Source: CAZAAW01 sp964483325
Lineage (GTDB): Bacteria > Pseudomonadota > Alphaproteobacteria > Rhizobiales > Kaistiaceae
Assembly: GCA_964483325.1 (NCBI GenBank)
Contig: CAZAAW010000005.1
Span: forward strand, 62,001-126,000
Direction of reading: 5' to 3'
DNA: 64,000 nucleotides
Shown: in pieces, positions 54,406 to 62,496 of the stretch
How positions within the stretch are numbered: the stretch's first letter is position 1
Layout of the letters: the number at the start of each line of letters is the position of its first letter
Made by a program: the position numbers and the translations under genes
Notes under the pieces: model-generated
Databases searched by the model: none
Seen by the model: the letters and a program-made list of their open reading frames with translations, nothing else
What the model was told of the DNA's origin: nothing

Positions 54406-55242
54406 ATGAGCGTGGCAGAAGCGATGTCCATGGAAACGGCGCAGCAGCGCAACGAAGCCGGCTCCGGCGTGCCGATCGAGATCAGCGGCGTCAGCAAGGC
54501 CTACAAGGCCGCCCGCGGCGGCGCCGTGCAGGCGCTCGACATGGTCGACCTGTCGATCAAGGCGGGCGAGTTCGTGTCGATCGTCGGCCCGTCGGGCTGC
54601 GGCAAGAGTACGCTGATGATGCTGGTCTCCGGCCTCATCCCGTGCAGCAGCGGCACGATCCGCGTCGGTGGCACGCCGATCAACGGCCCGGTGCAGCAGG
54701 CCGGCATCGTCTTCCAGCGCGACGTGCTGCTCGACTGGCGCTCGGTGCTGGCCAACGTGCTGCTGCCGGTCGAGATCAAGGGCCTCGACAAGCAGACCCA
54801 TCTCGCCAAGGCGCGGGCCCTGCTGCGCTCGGTCGGCCTCGGCGAGTTCGAGGATAAGTATCCCGGCGAGCTGTCGGGCGGCATGCGCCAGCGCGCCGCC
54901 ATCTGCCGCGCCCTGGTGCAGAGCCCGGGCCTCCTGCTGATGGACGAGCCGTTTGGCGCCCTCGACGCGCTGACCCGCGAGCAGATGAACCTCGACCTGC
55001 AGCGCATCTGGCTGCAGGAGGGCAACACGGTGGTGTTCATCACCCACTCGATCGAGGAAGCGGTGCTGCTGTCGGACCGCGTCGTGGTGATGTCGTCGCG
55101 GCCGGGCAAGGTCGCCGACATCGTCGACATCGACCTGCCGCGCCCGCGCGGCGGCCACACCCGCGCCAACGCCAATTTCGTCAACGCGGTCGATCGCATC
55201 CGCGGCCACTTCATGGCGCTGGGCATCCTGTCGGAGACCTAG
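54406..55242 (+). CDS. ABC importer ATPase (TauB/SsuB type)
   Basis: A 278-residue ATPase. Walker A GPSGCGKST, Q-loop FQRDVLLDWRSV, signature LSGGMRQR, Walker B LLLMDEPFGALDA and the switch His in FITHSIEEAV are all present. The start ATG after an AGGGAA site is used; 20 bases separate it from the permease. Last gene of the 51273-55242 operon. Confidence 0.93.
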   Translation: MSVAEAMSMETAQQRNEAGSGVPIEISGVSKAYKAARGGAVQALDMVDLSIKAGEFVSIVGPSGCGKSTLMMLVSGLIPCSSGTIRVGGTPINGPVQQAGIVFQRDVLLDWRSVLANVLLPVEIKGLDKQTHLAKARALLRSVGLGEFEDKYPGELSGGMRQRAAICRALVQSPGLLLMDEPFGALDALTREQMNLDLQRIWLQEGNTVVFITHSIEEAVLLSDRVVVMSSRPGKVADIVDIDLPRPRGGHTRANANFVNAVDRIRGHFMALGILSET

Positions 55243-55408
55243 AAGCTCCGCAGCCAGCCGCACATGCAGATGGCCGGGCTTGCCCGGCCATTTTTTTGAT
55301 GTGGGGTTCTCCAGTCCTCCAGCGCCGCCGGGCGTCTCGCACATGATCGCCGCCTGTCGTCTTGTCGGCGGCGGCCGGCTATCGTTCGCCGACAACGAGG
55401 GACCAGCC

Positions 55409-55774
55409 ATGATCCGCACCGTCGGCGCCGTCTTTGCCATCCTTGTCGGCCTCGGCATCGCGGTGACGTGGATTGGCTGGTACGCCGCCGGCACCCTTCC
55501 GGAGATCGACAGCCGCTCGATCCGCACCGCCTTCCATATCGGCGCCGAGGGCATTGCCGCGCTGGCGCTGGCGGCCGGCGGCATCGCCGTGCTGGCGCGG
55601 CGGCGCTGGGGCCGGCCGCTCTATCTCGCGGCGCTCGGCCTCGGCATCTATGCCGGCATCGAGGGCGCCGGCCATTACGCGTCGATCGGCGATGGAGCGA
55701 TGCTGGCGGCAACGGTTGCTACAGCCGTCGCAGCCGCTGCTTTCATCGCTGCGGAAATCCTGTCGGCAGACTGA
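55409..55774 (+). CDS. Small four-helix membrane protein
   Basis: A 121-residue protein with four predicted membrane helices and short loops (MIRTVGAVFAILVGLGIAVT onwards). No family is recognised. It lies between the importer operon and the convergent CobW-type gene. Whether it belongs to the pathway or is a bystander is unclear. Confidence 0.65.
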   Translation: MIRTVGAVFAILVGLGIAVTWIGWYAAGTLPEIDSRSIRTAFHIGAEGIAALALAAGGIAVLARRRWGRPLYLAALGLGIYAGIEGAGHYASIGDGAMLAATVATAVAAAAFIAAEILSAD

Positions 55775-55779
55775 CGGCG

Positions 55780-56757
55780 CTACGCGGCGACCGCCGTGCC
55801 GAACCAGTCGCGCAGCGAGCCCTGGACCGCGCTGCGCGTCAGGTCGTGGGCGATGAAGGTGAGATGCGAGTGGCCTTTGCCGGCCGGCCAGCTTTCCAGC
55901 TCGCGCGGCGCGTGGACGACATGGCGGACGCACTGGATCACCAGCGGCCGGTCGCGCCCCGTCACTGCCAGCACGCCCTTGAGGCGCAGCAGCTGGCTGC
56001 CGCGCGCGCCGAGCAGGAGATCCAGCCAGGCGACGAAGCGATCCCAGTCGACAGGACTGTCGAGATCGATGCCGAAGGTGCTGATGCCGGCATGCGGGCT
56101 GCCGTCGGTGGTGACGGCGGTGAAGCGGCGCTGGCTGGCGGCGCTGTCGTCGAAAAGCGCCGCGGCCGGCGGCAGCGCGGTGGCCGAGGACGTGACGATG
56201 TCGGCGCCGCCGTTCATCGCCATCAGCTGGGTCTGCATCGCCGCCAGCTCGTCGGGCGTCGCGAGGTCGGCCTTGGTCAGCACCAGTCGGTCGGCGGCGG
56301 CGACCTGGCCTGCCGCCACCGGTTCGCCGGCGAAGGTCGCTGATGCCGTCAGCGGATCGACGGCGGTCACGACCTCGCCGAGGCGGTAGCCGCCGAGGCG
56401 CCGGTCGCTCAGCACCGCCTCGCAGATCGGCATCGGATCGGCGATGCCGGTCGTCTCGACGACGACGCGCGAGAAGGCCGGCACCTCGCCGGCCTCTGCA
56501 AGGCGCAGCAGGCGCGCCAGCGTCGAAACGAGATCGTCGCGCAGCGCGCAGCACAGGCAGCCGGAATCGAGGAGGACGACGTCGCCCTCGGCCCGGCGCG
56601 CCAGGTGGTGGTCGAGCCCGACCTCGCCGAACTCGTTGATGATCACCGCCGTGTCGGCAAAGCCGTCGCCGGCGAGGAGATGGCGCAGCAGCGTCGTCTT
56701 GCCGCTGCCGAGGAACCCCGTCAGCACATGAACAGGAATGCGGCGTGCCGCGGTCAC
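55780..56757 (-). CDS. CobW/YjiA-family G3E GTPase
   Basis: A 325-residue P-loop GTPase. Walker A is GFLGSGKTTL, the metal-binding CxCC motif is GCLCCALRDDL, VVVETTGIADP is switch II and LVLTKADL the base motif. A C-terminal CobW domain (about 230-315) has HAPRELESWPAG. Family members deliver zinc or other metals to client enzymes. In a gene set with metal-dependent amidohydrolases it may load one of them. The start is GTG overlapping the RidA stop (GTGA), so it is co-translated with RidA. Confidence 0.87.
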   Translation of the reverse strand: MTAARRIPVHVLTGFLGSGKTTLLRHLLAGDGFADTAVIINEFGEVGLDHHLARRAEGDVVLLDSGCLCCALRDDLVSTLARLLRLAEAGEVPAFSRVVVETTGIADPMPICEAVLSDRRLGGYRLGEVVTAVDPLTASATFAGEPVAAGQVAAADRLVLTKADLATPDELAAMQTQLMAMNGGADIVTSSATALPPAAALFDDSAASQRRFTAVTTDGSPHAGISTFGIDLDSPVDWDRFVAWLDLLLGARGSQLLRLKGVLAVTGRDRPLVIQCVRHVVHAPRELESWPAGKGHSHLTFIAHDLTRSAVQGSLRDWFGTAVAA

Positions 56758-57233
56758 CGGACCTCGAAGATCGCGTCCACCTCGACCGCGACGTTGCGCG
56801 GCAGGGAGACGCAGCCGACGGCGGCGCGGGCATGGCGGCCGGCATCGCCGAACACCTCGACCATCAGGTCGGAGGCGCCGTTGATCACCTTGGGGTGGTC
56901 GGTGAAGTCGGGCGTGGCGTTGACGAAGCCGCCGAGGCGGAGGCAGCGGACGACGCGGCCGAGATCGCCATCGAGGGCGGAGCGGAGCTGGGCGATGATG
57001 TTGATGGCGCAGAGCCGCGCCGCCTTCTGGCCGTCCTCGATGGAGACGCCGCCGCCGAGCTTGCCGACGACCTGGTCCTTGCCGTCCATTGTCGGCACCT
57101 GGCCGGCGATGAAGACGATGCGGCTATTGCCGCCGGAGGTCTCGGTCGCCGGCACGTAGTTGGCCGCCGGCTTCGGCGCGTCGGGAAGGGTGATGCCGAG
57201 CGCCGTCAGGCGCTCCTCGATGGTATTGCTCAG
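56754..57233 (-). CDS. RidA-family deaminase, CTG start
   Basis: A 159-residue RidA/YjgF protein. Homologues of this subgroup begin with an M-S-N-x-I-E-E-R-L pattern; here that position is CTG (57231-57233), overlapping the gntR stop as CTGA, with GGAG seven bases upstream. No ATG, GTG or TTG in frame gives a full protein. VPATETSGGNSRIVFIAGQVPT, KLGGGVSIEDGQKAARLCAINI and CVSLPRNVAVEVDAIFEV are family motifs. It removes reactive enamine/imine intermediates, a sensible helper for the nitrogenous pathway around it. Confidence 0.82.
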   Translation of the reverse strand: MSNTIEERLTALGITLPDAPKPAANYVPATETSGGNSRIVFIAGQVPTMDGKDQVVGKLGGGVSIEDGQKAARLCAINIIAQLRSALDGDLGRVVRCLRLGGFVNATPDFTDHPKVINGASDLMVEVFGDAGRHARAAVGCVSLPRNVAVEVDAIFEVR

Positions 57234-58039
57234 GATCGTGCTCCGATGGATCGGCTGGTCGGGGAAAGGTCGAAGGTGAAGCTGTCGAGCGGCGTCGACA
57301 GCGGCCCGTTGCCGGGCTGCAGCATGGAGCTCTTGAGGAGGTTCTTCAGCGTCGTGCGGATGTCGCGGACCATGCAGCGCTCCGCCTGCCGGGCGTCGCC
57401 GTCGCGCAGCGCCGCGATGATCGCCACATGCTCTGTGGCGTCCCAGGGCATTTCCGGGCTCATCAGCGAGAAATAGGTCGTCGGCCCCGACTGCAGCCAC
57501 AGCGATTCGATCAGCGGCATCAGGATCTCCGACTGCGCCGCCGCGTAGACGGTGAAGTGGAACTGCTGGTTGCAGGAAAGGCACTGCAAGATGTCGCGGC
57601 GATGGATGGCATCGACCAGCCGCTGGTTGATCTTCTCCAGCGAGGCGATCAGCGCCGGCGTCGCGTTGGCGCAGGCGGTGCGCGTCGCCATGCCCTCGAT
57701 GAGAACGCGCACCTCGGTCATCTCGGTGAGCTTCTCGGCACTGAGGCGCGGCACGCGCACCGAGCGGTTGGGCAGCGCCTCCAGGACATTGGCGGCGACG
57801 AGATGCGACAGCGCCTCGCGCACCGGCATCGGGCTGGTGCCGAGGCGGGCGGCGAGCTTCCTGAGGCTCATCACCTGGCCGGGGATGAAGGCGCCGACCA
57901 TCAGGCCCTGGCGCAAGGCCGCCAGCACCGCATCCTGCACCTCGCCGCGGCGCAGCTCGCGGCCGTTGCCGCGCCCGGCGGCTACGGACGGCAGGTCGAT
58001 CTCGATCTCCGGGGAAGCGTCGTCGGTCAAGGCGTGCAA
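57230..58039 (-). CDS. GntR-family (FCD) transcriptional regulator
   Basis: A repressor of about 269 residues. Winged helix-turn-helix at the N-terminus (RRGEVQDAVLAALRQGLMVGAFIPGQVMSLRKLAARLGTSPMPVREALSHLVAANVLE), then an FCD ligand-binding domain (EVRVLIEGMATRTACANAT, FHFTVYAAAQSEILMPLIESLW, and EHVAIIAALRDGDARQAERCM). The start is uncertain: I use TTG at 58039; TTG at 58030 is possible. The GTG at 58180 lies inside the operator and is unlikely. Expected to bind the GATCACA-N3-TGTGATC palindromes at 51162 and 58174. Confidence 0.88.
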   Translation of the reverse strand: MHALTDDASPEIEIDLPSVAAGRGNGRELRRGEVQDAVLAALRQGLMVGAFIPGQVMSLRKLAARLGTSPMPVREALSHLVAANVLEALPNRSVRVPRLSAEKLTEMTEVRVLIEGMATRTACANATPALIASLEKINQRLVDAIHRRDILQCLSCNQQFHFTVYAAAQSEILMPLIESLWLQSGPTTYFSLMSPEMPWDATEHVAIIAALRDGDARQAERCMVRDIRTTLKNLLKSSMLQPGNGPLSTPLDSFTFDLSPTSRSIGARS

Positions 58040-58156
58040 GGTCCGTTCTGGAGCGGAAGGCTGAAGCCGCCTGCAGGTCCGGCTCAGCCGGCACGTTGTC
58101 CGACGGCGGGTGTAACCCGTCAAGCCGCGTGCCCGGCGCCGTGCACTGGCCGGCGC

Positions 58157-58192
58157 TTGACAGAAGGATATTGTGATCACACGATGTGATCA
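58157..58192 (+). promoter_or_regulatory. GntR operator and promoter between gntR and the 58251 operon
   Basis: TGATCACA-CGA-TGTGATCA (58174-58192) is a perfect 8+3+8 inverted repeat. A consensus -35 box TTGACA (58157-58162) lies just upstream on the plus strand, so the palindrome covers the spacer and -10 region of the rightward operon. It also lies in the leader side of gntR, giving autoregulation. Confidence 0.85.
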
Positions 58193-58250
58193 AGGTTTTA
58201 GGGACGGAGCCGTTGCTCGGCGTCCGGTTGAGGGGCGCAGCGCCGCAATC

Positions 58251-59333
58251 ATGAGGGTCGCAATTCTCGGCGCCGGTTCGGGCGGCGCTGCTGCCGTAGC
58301 CGAACTCGGCGCGGCTGGCCATAGCGTCGTCCTGTGGGCGCGCTCCGAGGCGACGCTGGCGCCGTTTCGCGACGCCGGCGGCGTCCGCTATGCCGGCGTC
58401 CTCGGCGAGGGACTGGCCGAGCCGGCGCTGATCACCAGCGACATGCGCGCCGCCATTGCCGGCACCGACGCCGCCGTGGTGGCGCTGCCGACCTTCGCCC
58501 ATGCCAGCGTCGCCACCGCCCTTGCCGGAGCCGGCTGGCCGGCCGATCGGCCGGTAATCCTCAATCCCGGCCATACCGGCGGGGCGCTGGAGTTCGCCGC
58601 CGCCACCGAGGCGGCCGGCGCGCCGGTGCCGCCGCTCGCCGAGTTCTCCACTCTTTCCTATGTGGCGCGCCAGTATGCGCCCGGCGAAGTCACGATCACC
58701 GGCAGGGCGAAGGCGCTGAAGGTCGCGGCGCTGCCGGGCGGCGCTGCCGCCCTTGCTGCTGCGGCGACGTTGTTCCCGGCGGCGCGGCCGGTCGCCGATG
58801 TCCTCGCCAGCGATCTTTCCAACGTCAACATGGTGCTGCATCCGCCCGGCGCCGTCATGGCCGCCGCCTGGGTCGAGGCGACCGGCGGCGCCTTCACCTT
58901 TTATGTCGAGGCGCTGACGCCCGGCGTGGCGCGGGTCATCGAGGCGCTCGACGGCGAGCGCCGCGCCGTCGCCGCCGCCTTCGGCCACACGCTGCCGACG
59001 CTGATCGAAGAGATGCAGGCGATCGGTACGGTCGAGCCGGGCGCCGATCCGGACGACTATGCCGGCGCCATTTCCGGCGGCGAGGCCAACAAGCGCATCA
59101 AGGGCCCGGACAGCCTGGCGCATCGCTACTATCGCGAGGATTTCGGCCACGGCCTGCTGCCTTTCGTCGAGCTGGCGGCGATCGCCGGCGTCGCGGTGCC
59201 AGTGGCGGCGTCGCTGCTCGCCATTGCCGAGGCAGCGACCGGCACCGACTATCGCGCCGACGGCCGCACCGCCGCCCGCATGGGCATTGCCGGCCTCGAC
59301 AGGAACGGACTCATCGCCAGGGTGCGTGCATGA
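58251..59333 (+). CDS. Opine-dehydrogenase-like NAD(P) enzyme
   Basis: A 360-residue protein of the octopine/nopaline dehydrogenase family. The N-terminal Rossmann motif is ILGAGSGG. The catalytic His is in LNPGHTGGALEF, and DLSNVNMVLHPPG carries the second family motif. Opine enzymes reductively join an amino acid and a 2-oxo acid; in the reverse direction they split such a conjugate to a 2-oxo acid. With a ThDP decarboxylase in the regulon, an oxidative cleavage step giving a 2-oxo acid is plausible. It overlaps the next gene by four bases (ATGA). Confidence 0.85.
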   Translation: MRVAILGAGSGGAAAVAELGAAGHSVVLWARSEATLAPFRDAGGVRYAGVLGEGLAEPALITSDMRAAIAGTDAAVVALPTFAHASVATALAGAGWPADRPVILNPGHTGGALEFAAATEAAGAPVPPLAEFSTLSYVARQYAPGEVTITGRAKALKVAALPGGAAALAAAATLFPAARPVADVLASDLSNVNMVLHPPGAVMAAAWVEATGGAFTFYVEALTPGVARVIEALDGERRAVAAAFGHTLPTLIEEMQAIGTVEPGADPDDYAGAISGGEANKRIKGPDSLAHRYYREDFGHGLLPFVELAAIAGVAVPVAASLLAIAEAATGTDYRADGRTAARMGIAGLDRNGLIARVRA

Positions 59334-60220
59334 ACTGGGAAAGCCTCGTCATCGCCATCGTCGCCGGCGACCGCCGCGAGCAGGAGATCGCCCGCTGCGC
59401 CGCGGCGACCGGCGCCGAAGTGCGCGCCTTCGGCTTTCCCTGGCCGGACGGCGGCATCGCCGGCGTGACGCGCGCCGCCAGCGCTGCCGAGGCGCTGAAG
59501 GGGGCCGACTATGCACTGCTGCCGATCCCCGGCATCGCCCCGGACGGGGCGCTGTTCGCCCCGGCGCATGAGGGACGCATCATTCTGTCGGAGGACGATC
59601 TTGCCGACATGCGCCAGCCGGCCAGCCTCATTCTCGGCTGGGCCGACCCGAAGCTGCGCGCCCATACCGATGCGCTCGGCATCGCCGTCCACGAATATGA
59701 GTGGGACACGGCGCTGATGCTGCTGCGCGGCCCGGCGATCGTCGAGGGCCTGCTCAAGGTGCTCATCGATAATACCGAGACGACGATCCACGATGCGCGC
59801 ATCCTGATGGTCGGCCACGGCACCATCGGCGCCCTCGTCTGCCGCACGCTGATCGCCCTCGGCGCCCATGTCGACCTTGCGGCGCGCAATCCGGTGCAGC
59901 GTGCCGCGGCCTATGCCGCCGGCGCCCGCGTCCATGAGCTGGAGCGCCTGCCGGAGCTGGCGCCGGAGGCCGACATCATCATTTCCAGCGTGCCGGCGCG
60001 TGTGCTCGGCCGCGAGGTGCTGGAGCGCGTCCGCCCCGGCACGCTGCTCGTCGATGTCGCGGCGCCGCCCGGCGGCTATGATCGCGACGCCGCCGAAGAG
60101 CTGGGCCTCCGCTTCATCTGGGCACGCGGCCTCGGCAGCCGGGCGCCGGTCACCGTCGGGCGCAGCCAGTGGAGCGGCATCCGCGCCCGCATCGAAGCCA
60201 TTCAGGAGTCACGTTCGTGA
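59330..60220 (+). CDS. DpaA-like dehydrogenase (dipicolinate synthase subunit A-like)
   Basis: A 296-residue protein whose C-terminal Rossmann domain (about 150-290) contains the dinucleotide motif MVGHGTIGALVC and ISSVPARVLG. The N-terminal part (IVAGDRREQEIARCAAATGAEVRAFGFP) resembles the DpaA/SpoVFA N-terminal domain. The organism makes no endospores from anything seen here, so the fold is probably reused for another cyclic imino or dicarboxylate substrate. Linked by overlap to the opine-like enzyme. Confidence 0.78.
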   Translation: MNWESLVIAIVAGDRREQEIARCAAATGAEVRAFGFPWPDGGIAGVTRAASAAEALKGADYALLPIPGIAPDGALFAPAHEGRIILSEDDLADMRQPASLILGWADPKLRAHTDALGIAVHEYEWDTALMLLRGPAIVEGLLKVLIDNTETTIHDARILMVGHGTIGALVCRTLIALGAHVDLAARNPVQRAAAYAAGARVHELERLPELAPEADIIISSVPARVLGREVLERVRPGTLLVDVAAPPGGYDRDAAEELGLRFIWARGLGSRAPVTVGRSQWSGIRARIEAIQESRS

Positions 60221-60233
60221 AAGTGTTCCGCGC

Positions 60234-61586
60234 ATGAAGGCCGATCTCGTCATCCGCAACGCCCGCGTCGTCACCCATGACGGCGAGTTCCACGGCGGCG
60301 TCGCCGTCCGCGATGGCGTGATCCTGCTCACCGGCAGCAACGACGCGCTGCCCGACGCAACGCGCACCATCGACGCGGAGGGCCGGGTGCTGATGCCGGG
60401 CCTGATCGACCCGCACTGCCATCTCGGCGTGAAATATCCCTATCCCGAGGACATGCGCACCGAGACCGCCGCGGCCGCTTCCGGCGGCGTCACGACGGCG
60501 CTGCTCTATGCCCGCAACCTCAAGGAATCCTACATTCCGTATTACGAGGAGCGGAAGGCGCTGGGCGAGGAGAACTCGGTCATCGACTTCGGCTTTCATT
60601 TCGGCATCCAGCGCGAGGAGCACATCGCCGAAATCCCGGAGATCGTGGCGAAGACCGGGGTCAAGTCGTTCAAGTGCTATTTCGGCTATGAGCCGGATAA
60701 TCCGATCGGCATCGTCCCGGCCACCGACGGCTGGGTCTACGCCACGATGCGGACGCTGAAGGACATTCCCGGCGGTGTCATCAGCGTCCATTGCGAGAAC
60801 ACGCAGATCGCCTCCTGGATCAAGGAGGAGATGAAGCGCACCGGCCGCCAGGACCTCGGCGCCTACACCGAATCCCGCCCGGCCTTCTGCGAGGTCGAGA
60901 CGATCCGGCGCATGATCTTCCTGGCCGAGAAGACCGGCTGCCCGCTGCATCTCGTCCACACCTCGGTCGGCATGGGCCCGGTGCTCGCCGCCGAGGCTCG
61001 CTCGCGCGGCATCCACGTCACGGTCGAGACCTGCCCGCACTACCTGACGCGCACCTGCTACGACCCCGACCTCGACATGCGCGCCAAGATCTCGCCGCCG
61101 CTGCGCGACAAGGAAGAGCAGGACGGCCTGTGGCGCGGCATTCTCGACGGCACCGTCTACAGCCTCGGCACCGACCATGTGCCGTTCTTCCCCAAAAAGG
61201 GCGAGGACCTGTGGACCGAGTTCCCGGGCGTCGTCTCCTTCCCGTGGGAGCTGTCGCTGCTGCTGCATTTCGGCGTCCACCAGCGCGGCATGAGCCTCAG
61301 CCGGCTGGTGCAGCTCAATTCGTACAATCCCGCCCGCCGCTTCGGCCTGGCGCCGAAGAAGGGGACGCTGCAGGCCGGCTCCGACGCCGACCTGGTGCTG
61401 GTCGATCTCGACGAGGAGCGCACCGTCCATCACACCGGCAAGGGCACCTGCATCTATGAGGGCTGGACGCTCAAGGGCTGGCCGGTGCTGACGGTGGCGC
61501 GCGGCGCCGTCGTCTACGAGAACGGCGCCGTCGACGAAACGGCGCACGGCCGCGGCCGCTGCGTCACTGTGCCGGCGAACGCATAA
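60234..61586 (+). CDS. Dihydropyrimidinase/hydantoinase-like cyclic amidohydrolase
   Basis: A 450-residue binuclear metallohydrolase. First metal ligands are in DPHCHLGV (HxH), the carbamylated lysine is in VKSFKCYFGYEPDN, further His in ISVHCENTQ and HLVHTSVG, and the catalytic Asp in LGTDHVPF. All are present, so it should be active. It would open a cyclic amide such as a hydantoin or dihydropyrimidine ring. The HCHLGVKYPYPEDM stretch is not that of standard dihydropyrimidinases, so the substrate may be new. Confidence 0.88.
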   Translation: MKADLVIRNARVVTHDGEFHGGVAVRDGVILLTGSNDALPDATRTIDAEGRVLMPGLIDPHCHLGVKYPYPEDMRTETAAAASGGVTTALLYARNLKESYIPYYEERKALGEENSVIDFGFHFGIQREEHIAEIPEIVAKTGVKSFKCYFGYEPDNPIGIVPATDGWVYATMRTLKDIPGGVISVHCENTQIASWIKEEMKRTGRQDLGAYTESRPAFCEVETIRRMIFLAEKTGCPLHLVHTSVGMGPVLAAEARSRGIHVTVETCPHYLTRTCYDPDLDMRAKISPPLRDKEEQDGLWRGILDGTVYSLGTDHVPFFPKKGEDLWTEFPGVVSFPWELSLLLHFGVHQRGMSLSRLVQLNSYNPARRFGLAPKKGTLQAGSDADLVLVDLDEERTVHHTGKGTCIYEGWTLKGWPVLTVARGAVVYENGAVDETAHGRGRCVTVPANA

Positions 61587-61594
61587 GGCGCAAG

Positions 61595-62287
61595 GTGGAC
61601 GGATCGGGCGTCAGGGACGATCGGCAGGACGGCGGCGGCGATAGGCCCGCGCCGCCGGCCGCACCCGGACGCCGGACGCCGGCCACCGACGCCCTCGTGG
61701 CGCGCGCCGCCGCCGTGCTCGCCAGCGCCGGCGACGTGCCGGCCGAGCGGCTCTCCGGCGCCCACAATCCGTGGGGGGCCGCGGCGACAATCCTCGACGC
61801 CTGGGCCTTTCTCGACCTCTGCCACGATGCCGCCCTCCTCGACCGCGCGGAGGCGGTGATGGGGCCGGACATCGTGCTGTGGGACTGCCATCCCTTCCGC
61901 CGCGCCGGCGACTACCGCGCCTTCGTCGCCGCCGGCCATGAAGGCGCATACTGGCCCGCCGATCCGCTCGCCGGCGCCGTCCTGCTGGTGCCGCTGGTGG
62001 AGGGCGGGCGCGACCGTGCCGCGCCTGTGCCGGGCATCGCCGCCGCCGATCTTGCCGGGATTGCCGACGACATACCGCTTGCCGTCATCCGGCTGATGTC
62101 AGGCGCCAGCTTCTACCGGCGCGATGCCGCCTTCGCTGCCAACCGGCGCGGCATGGAGGAGCAGGTGCTCCTCAACTACGCGCCGCGGCCGCTGTGGCTG
62201 CTGCGCGGCCGCGACCGCGCCGGCTCCGATTTCACCACCGGCTTCAGCCCCGCTGTCGCCCGGTGGGCCGATTCACCCGCTTTGTGA
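61595..62287 (+). CDS. Degenerate PhyH-like protein
   Basis: A 230-residue protein that resembles the core of PhyH-type non-haem iron oxygenases: AEAVMGPDIVLWDCHPFRR and HEGAYWPADPLAGAVLLVPL line up with the LLGPDIVLW and WHQDGxYWP regions of that family. The iron ligands appear lost: the HxD is replaced by HEG, and the distal His region reads PVPGIAAAD. An unstructured N-terminus of about 28 residues precedes it. Likely non-catalytic or with another activity. The start is GTG eight bases after the amidohydrolase stop. Confidence 0.6.
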   Translation: MDGSGVRDDRQDGGGDRPAPPAAPGRRTPATDALVARAAAVLASAGDVPAERLSGAHNPWGAAATILDAWAFLDLCHDAALLDRAEAVMGPDIVLWDCHPFRRAGDYRAFVAAGHEGAYWPADPLAGAVLLVPLVEGGRDRAAPVPGIAAADLAGIADDIPLAVIRLMSGASFYRRDAAFAANRRGMEEQVLLNYAPRPLWLLRGRDRAGSDFTTGFSPAVARWADSPAL

Positions 62288-62297
62288 GGACAGGCAC

Positions 62298-62489
62298 ATG
62301 CCCTTCGTCATCGTGGAAATGTGGGAAGGCAGGACGACCGACCAGAAGAGCCGGCTAGTGAAGGCCATCACCGACGCCATGGTCGAGCACGCCGACTGCA
62401 AGCCCGACCATCTGCACGTCGTCATCCACGACGTGCCCAAGGAAAACTGGGGCCGCGCCGGCGTGCTCGGGTCCGAGCGCAAGGAGTAG
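62298..62489 (+). CDS. 4-oxalocrotonate tautomerase-like enzyme
   Basis: A 63-residue protein. After Met removal the catalytic Pro1 is exposed (MPFVIVEMWEGRTTDQK), and Arg11 of the family motif is in the right place. LVKAITDAMVEHADCKPDHLHVVIHDVPKENWGRAG completes the fold. It would tautomerise an enol or enamine intermediate. Seven bases separate it from the next gene. Confidence 0.9.
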   Translation: MPFVIVEMWEGRTTDQKSRLVKAITDAMVEHADCKPDHLHVVIHDVPKENWGRAGVLGSERKE

Positions 62490-62496
62490 CAGGCCG

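Noticed and set aside
56754..59150. 798-codon minus-strand frame through RidA and beyond
   Set aside because: Only its last 159 codons are a real gene (RidA). The upstream part runs antisense to the opine-like gene and across gntR in another frame.
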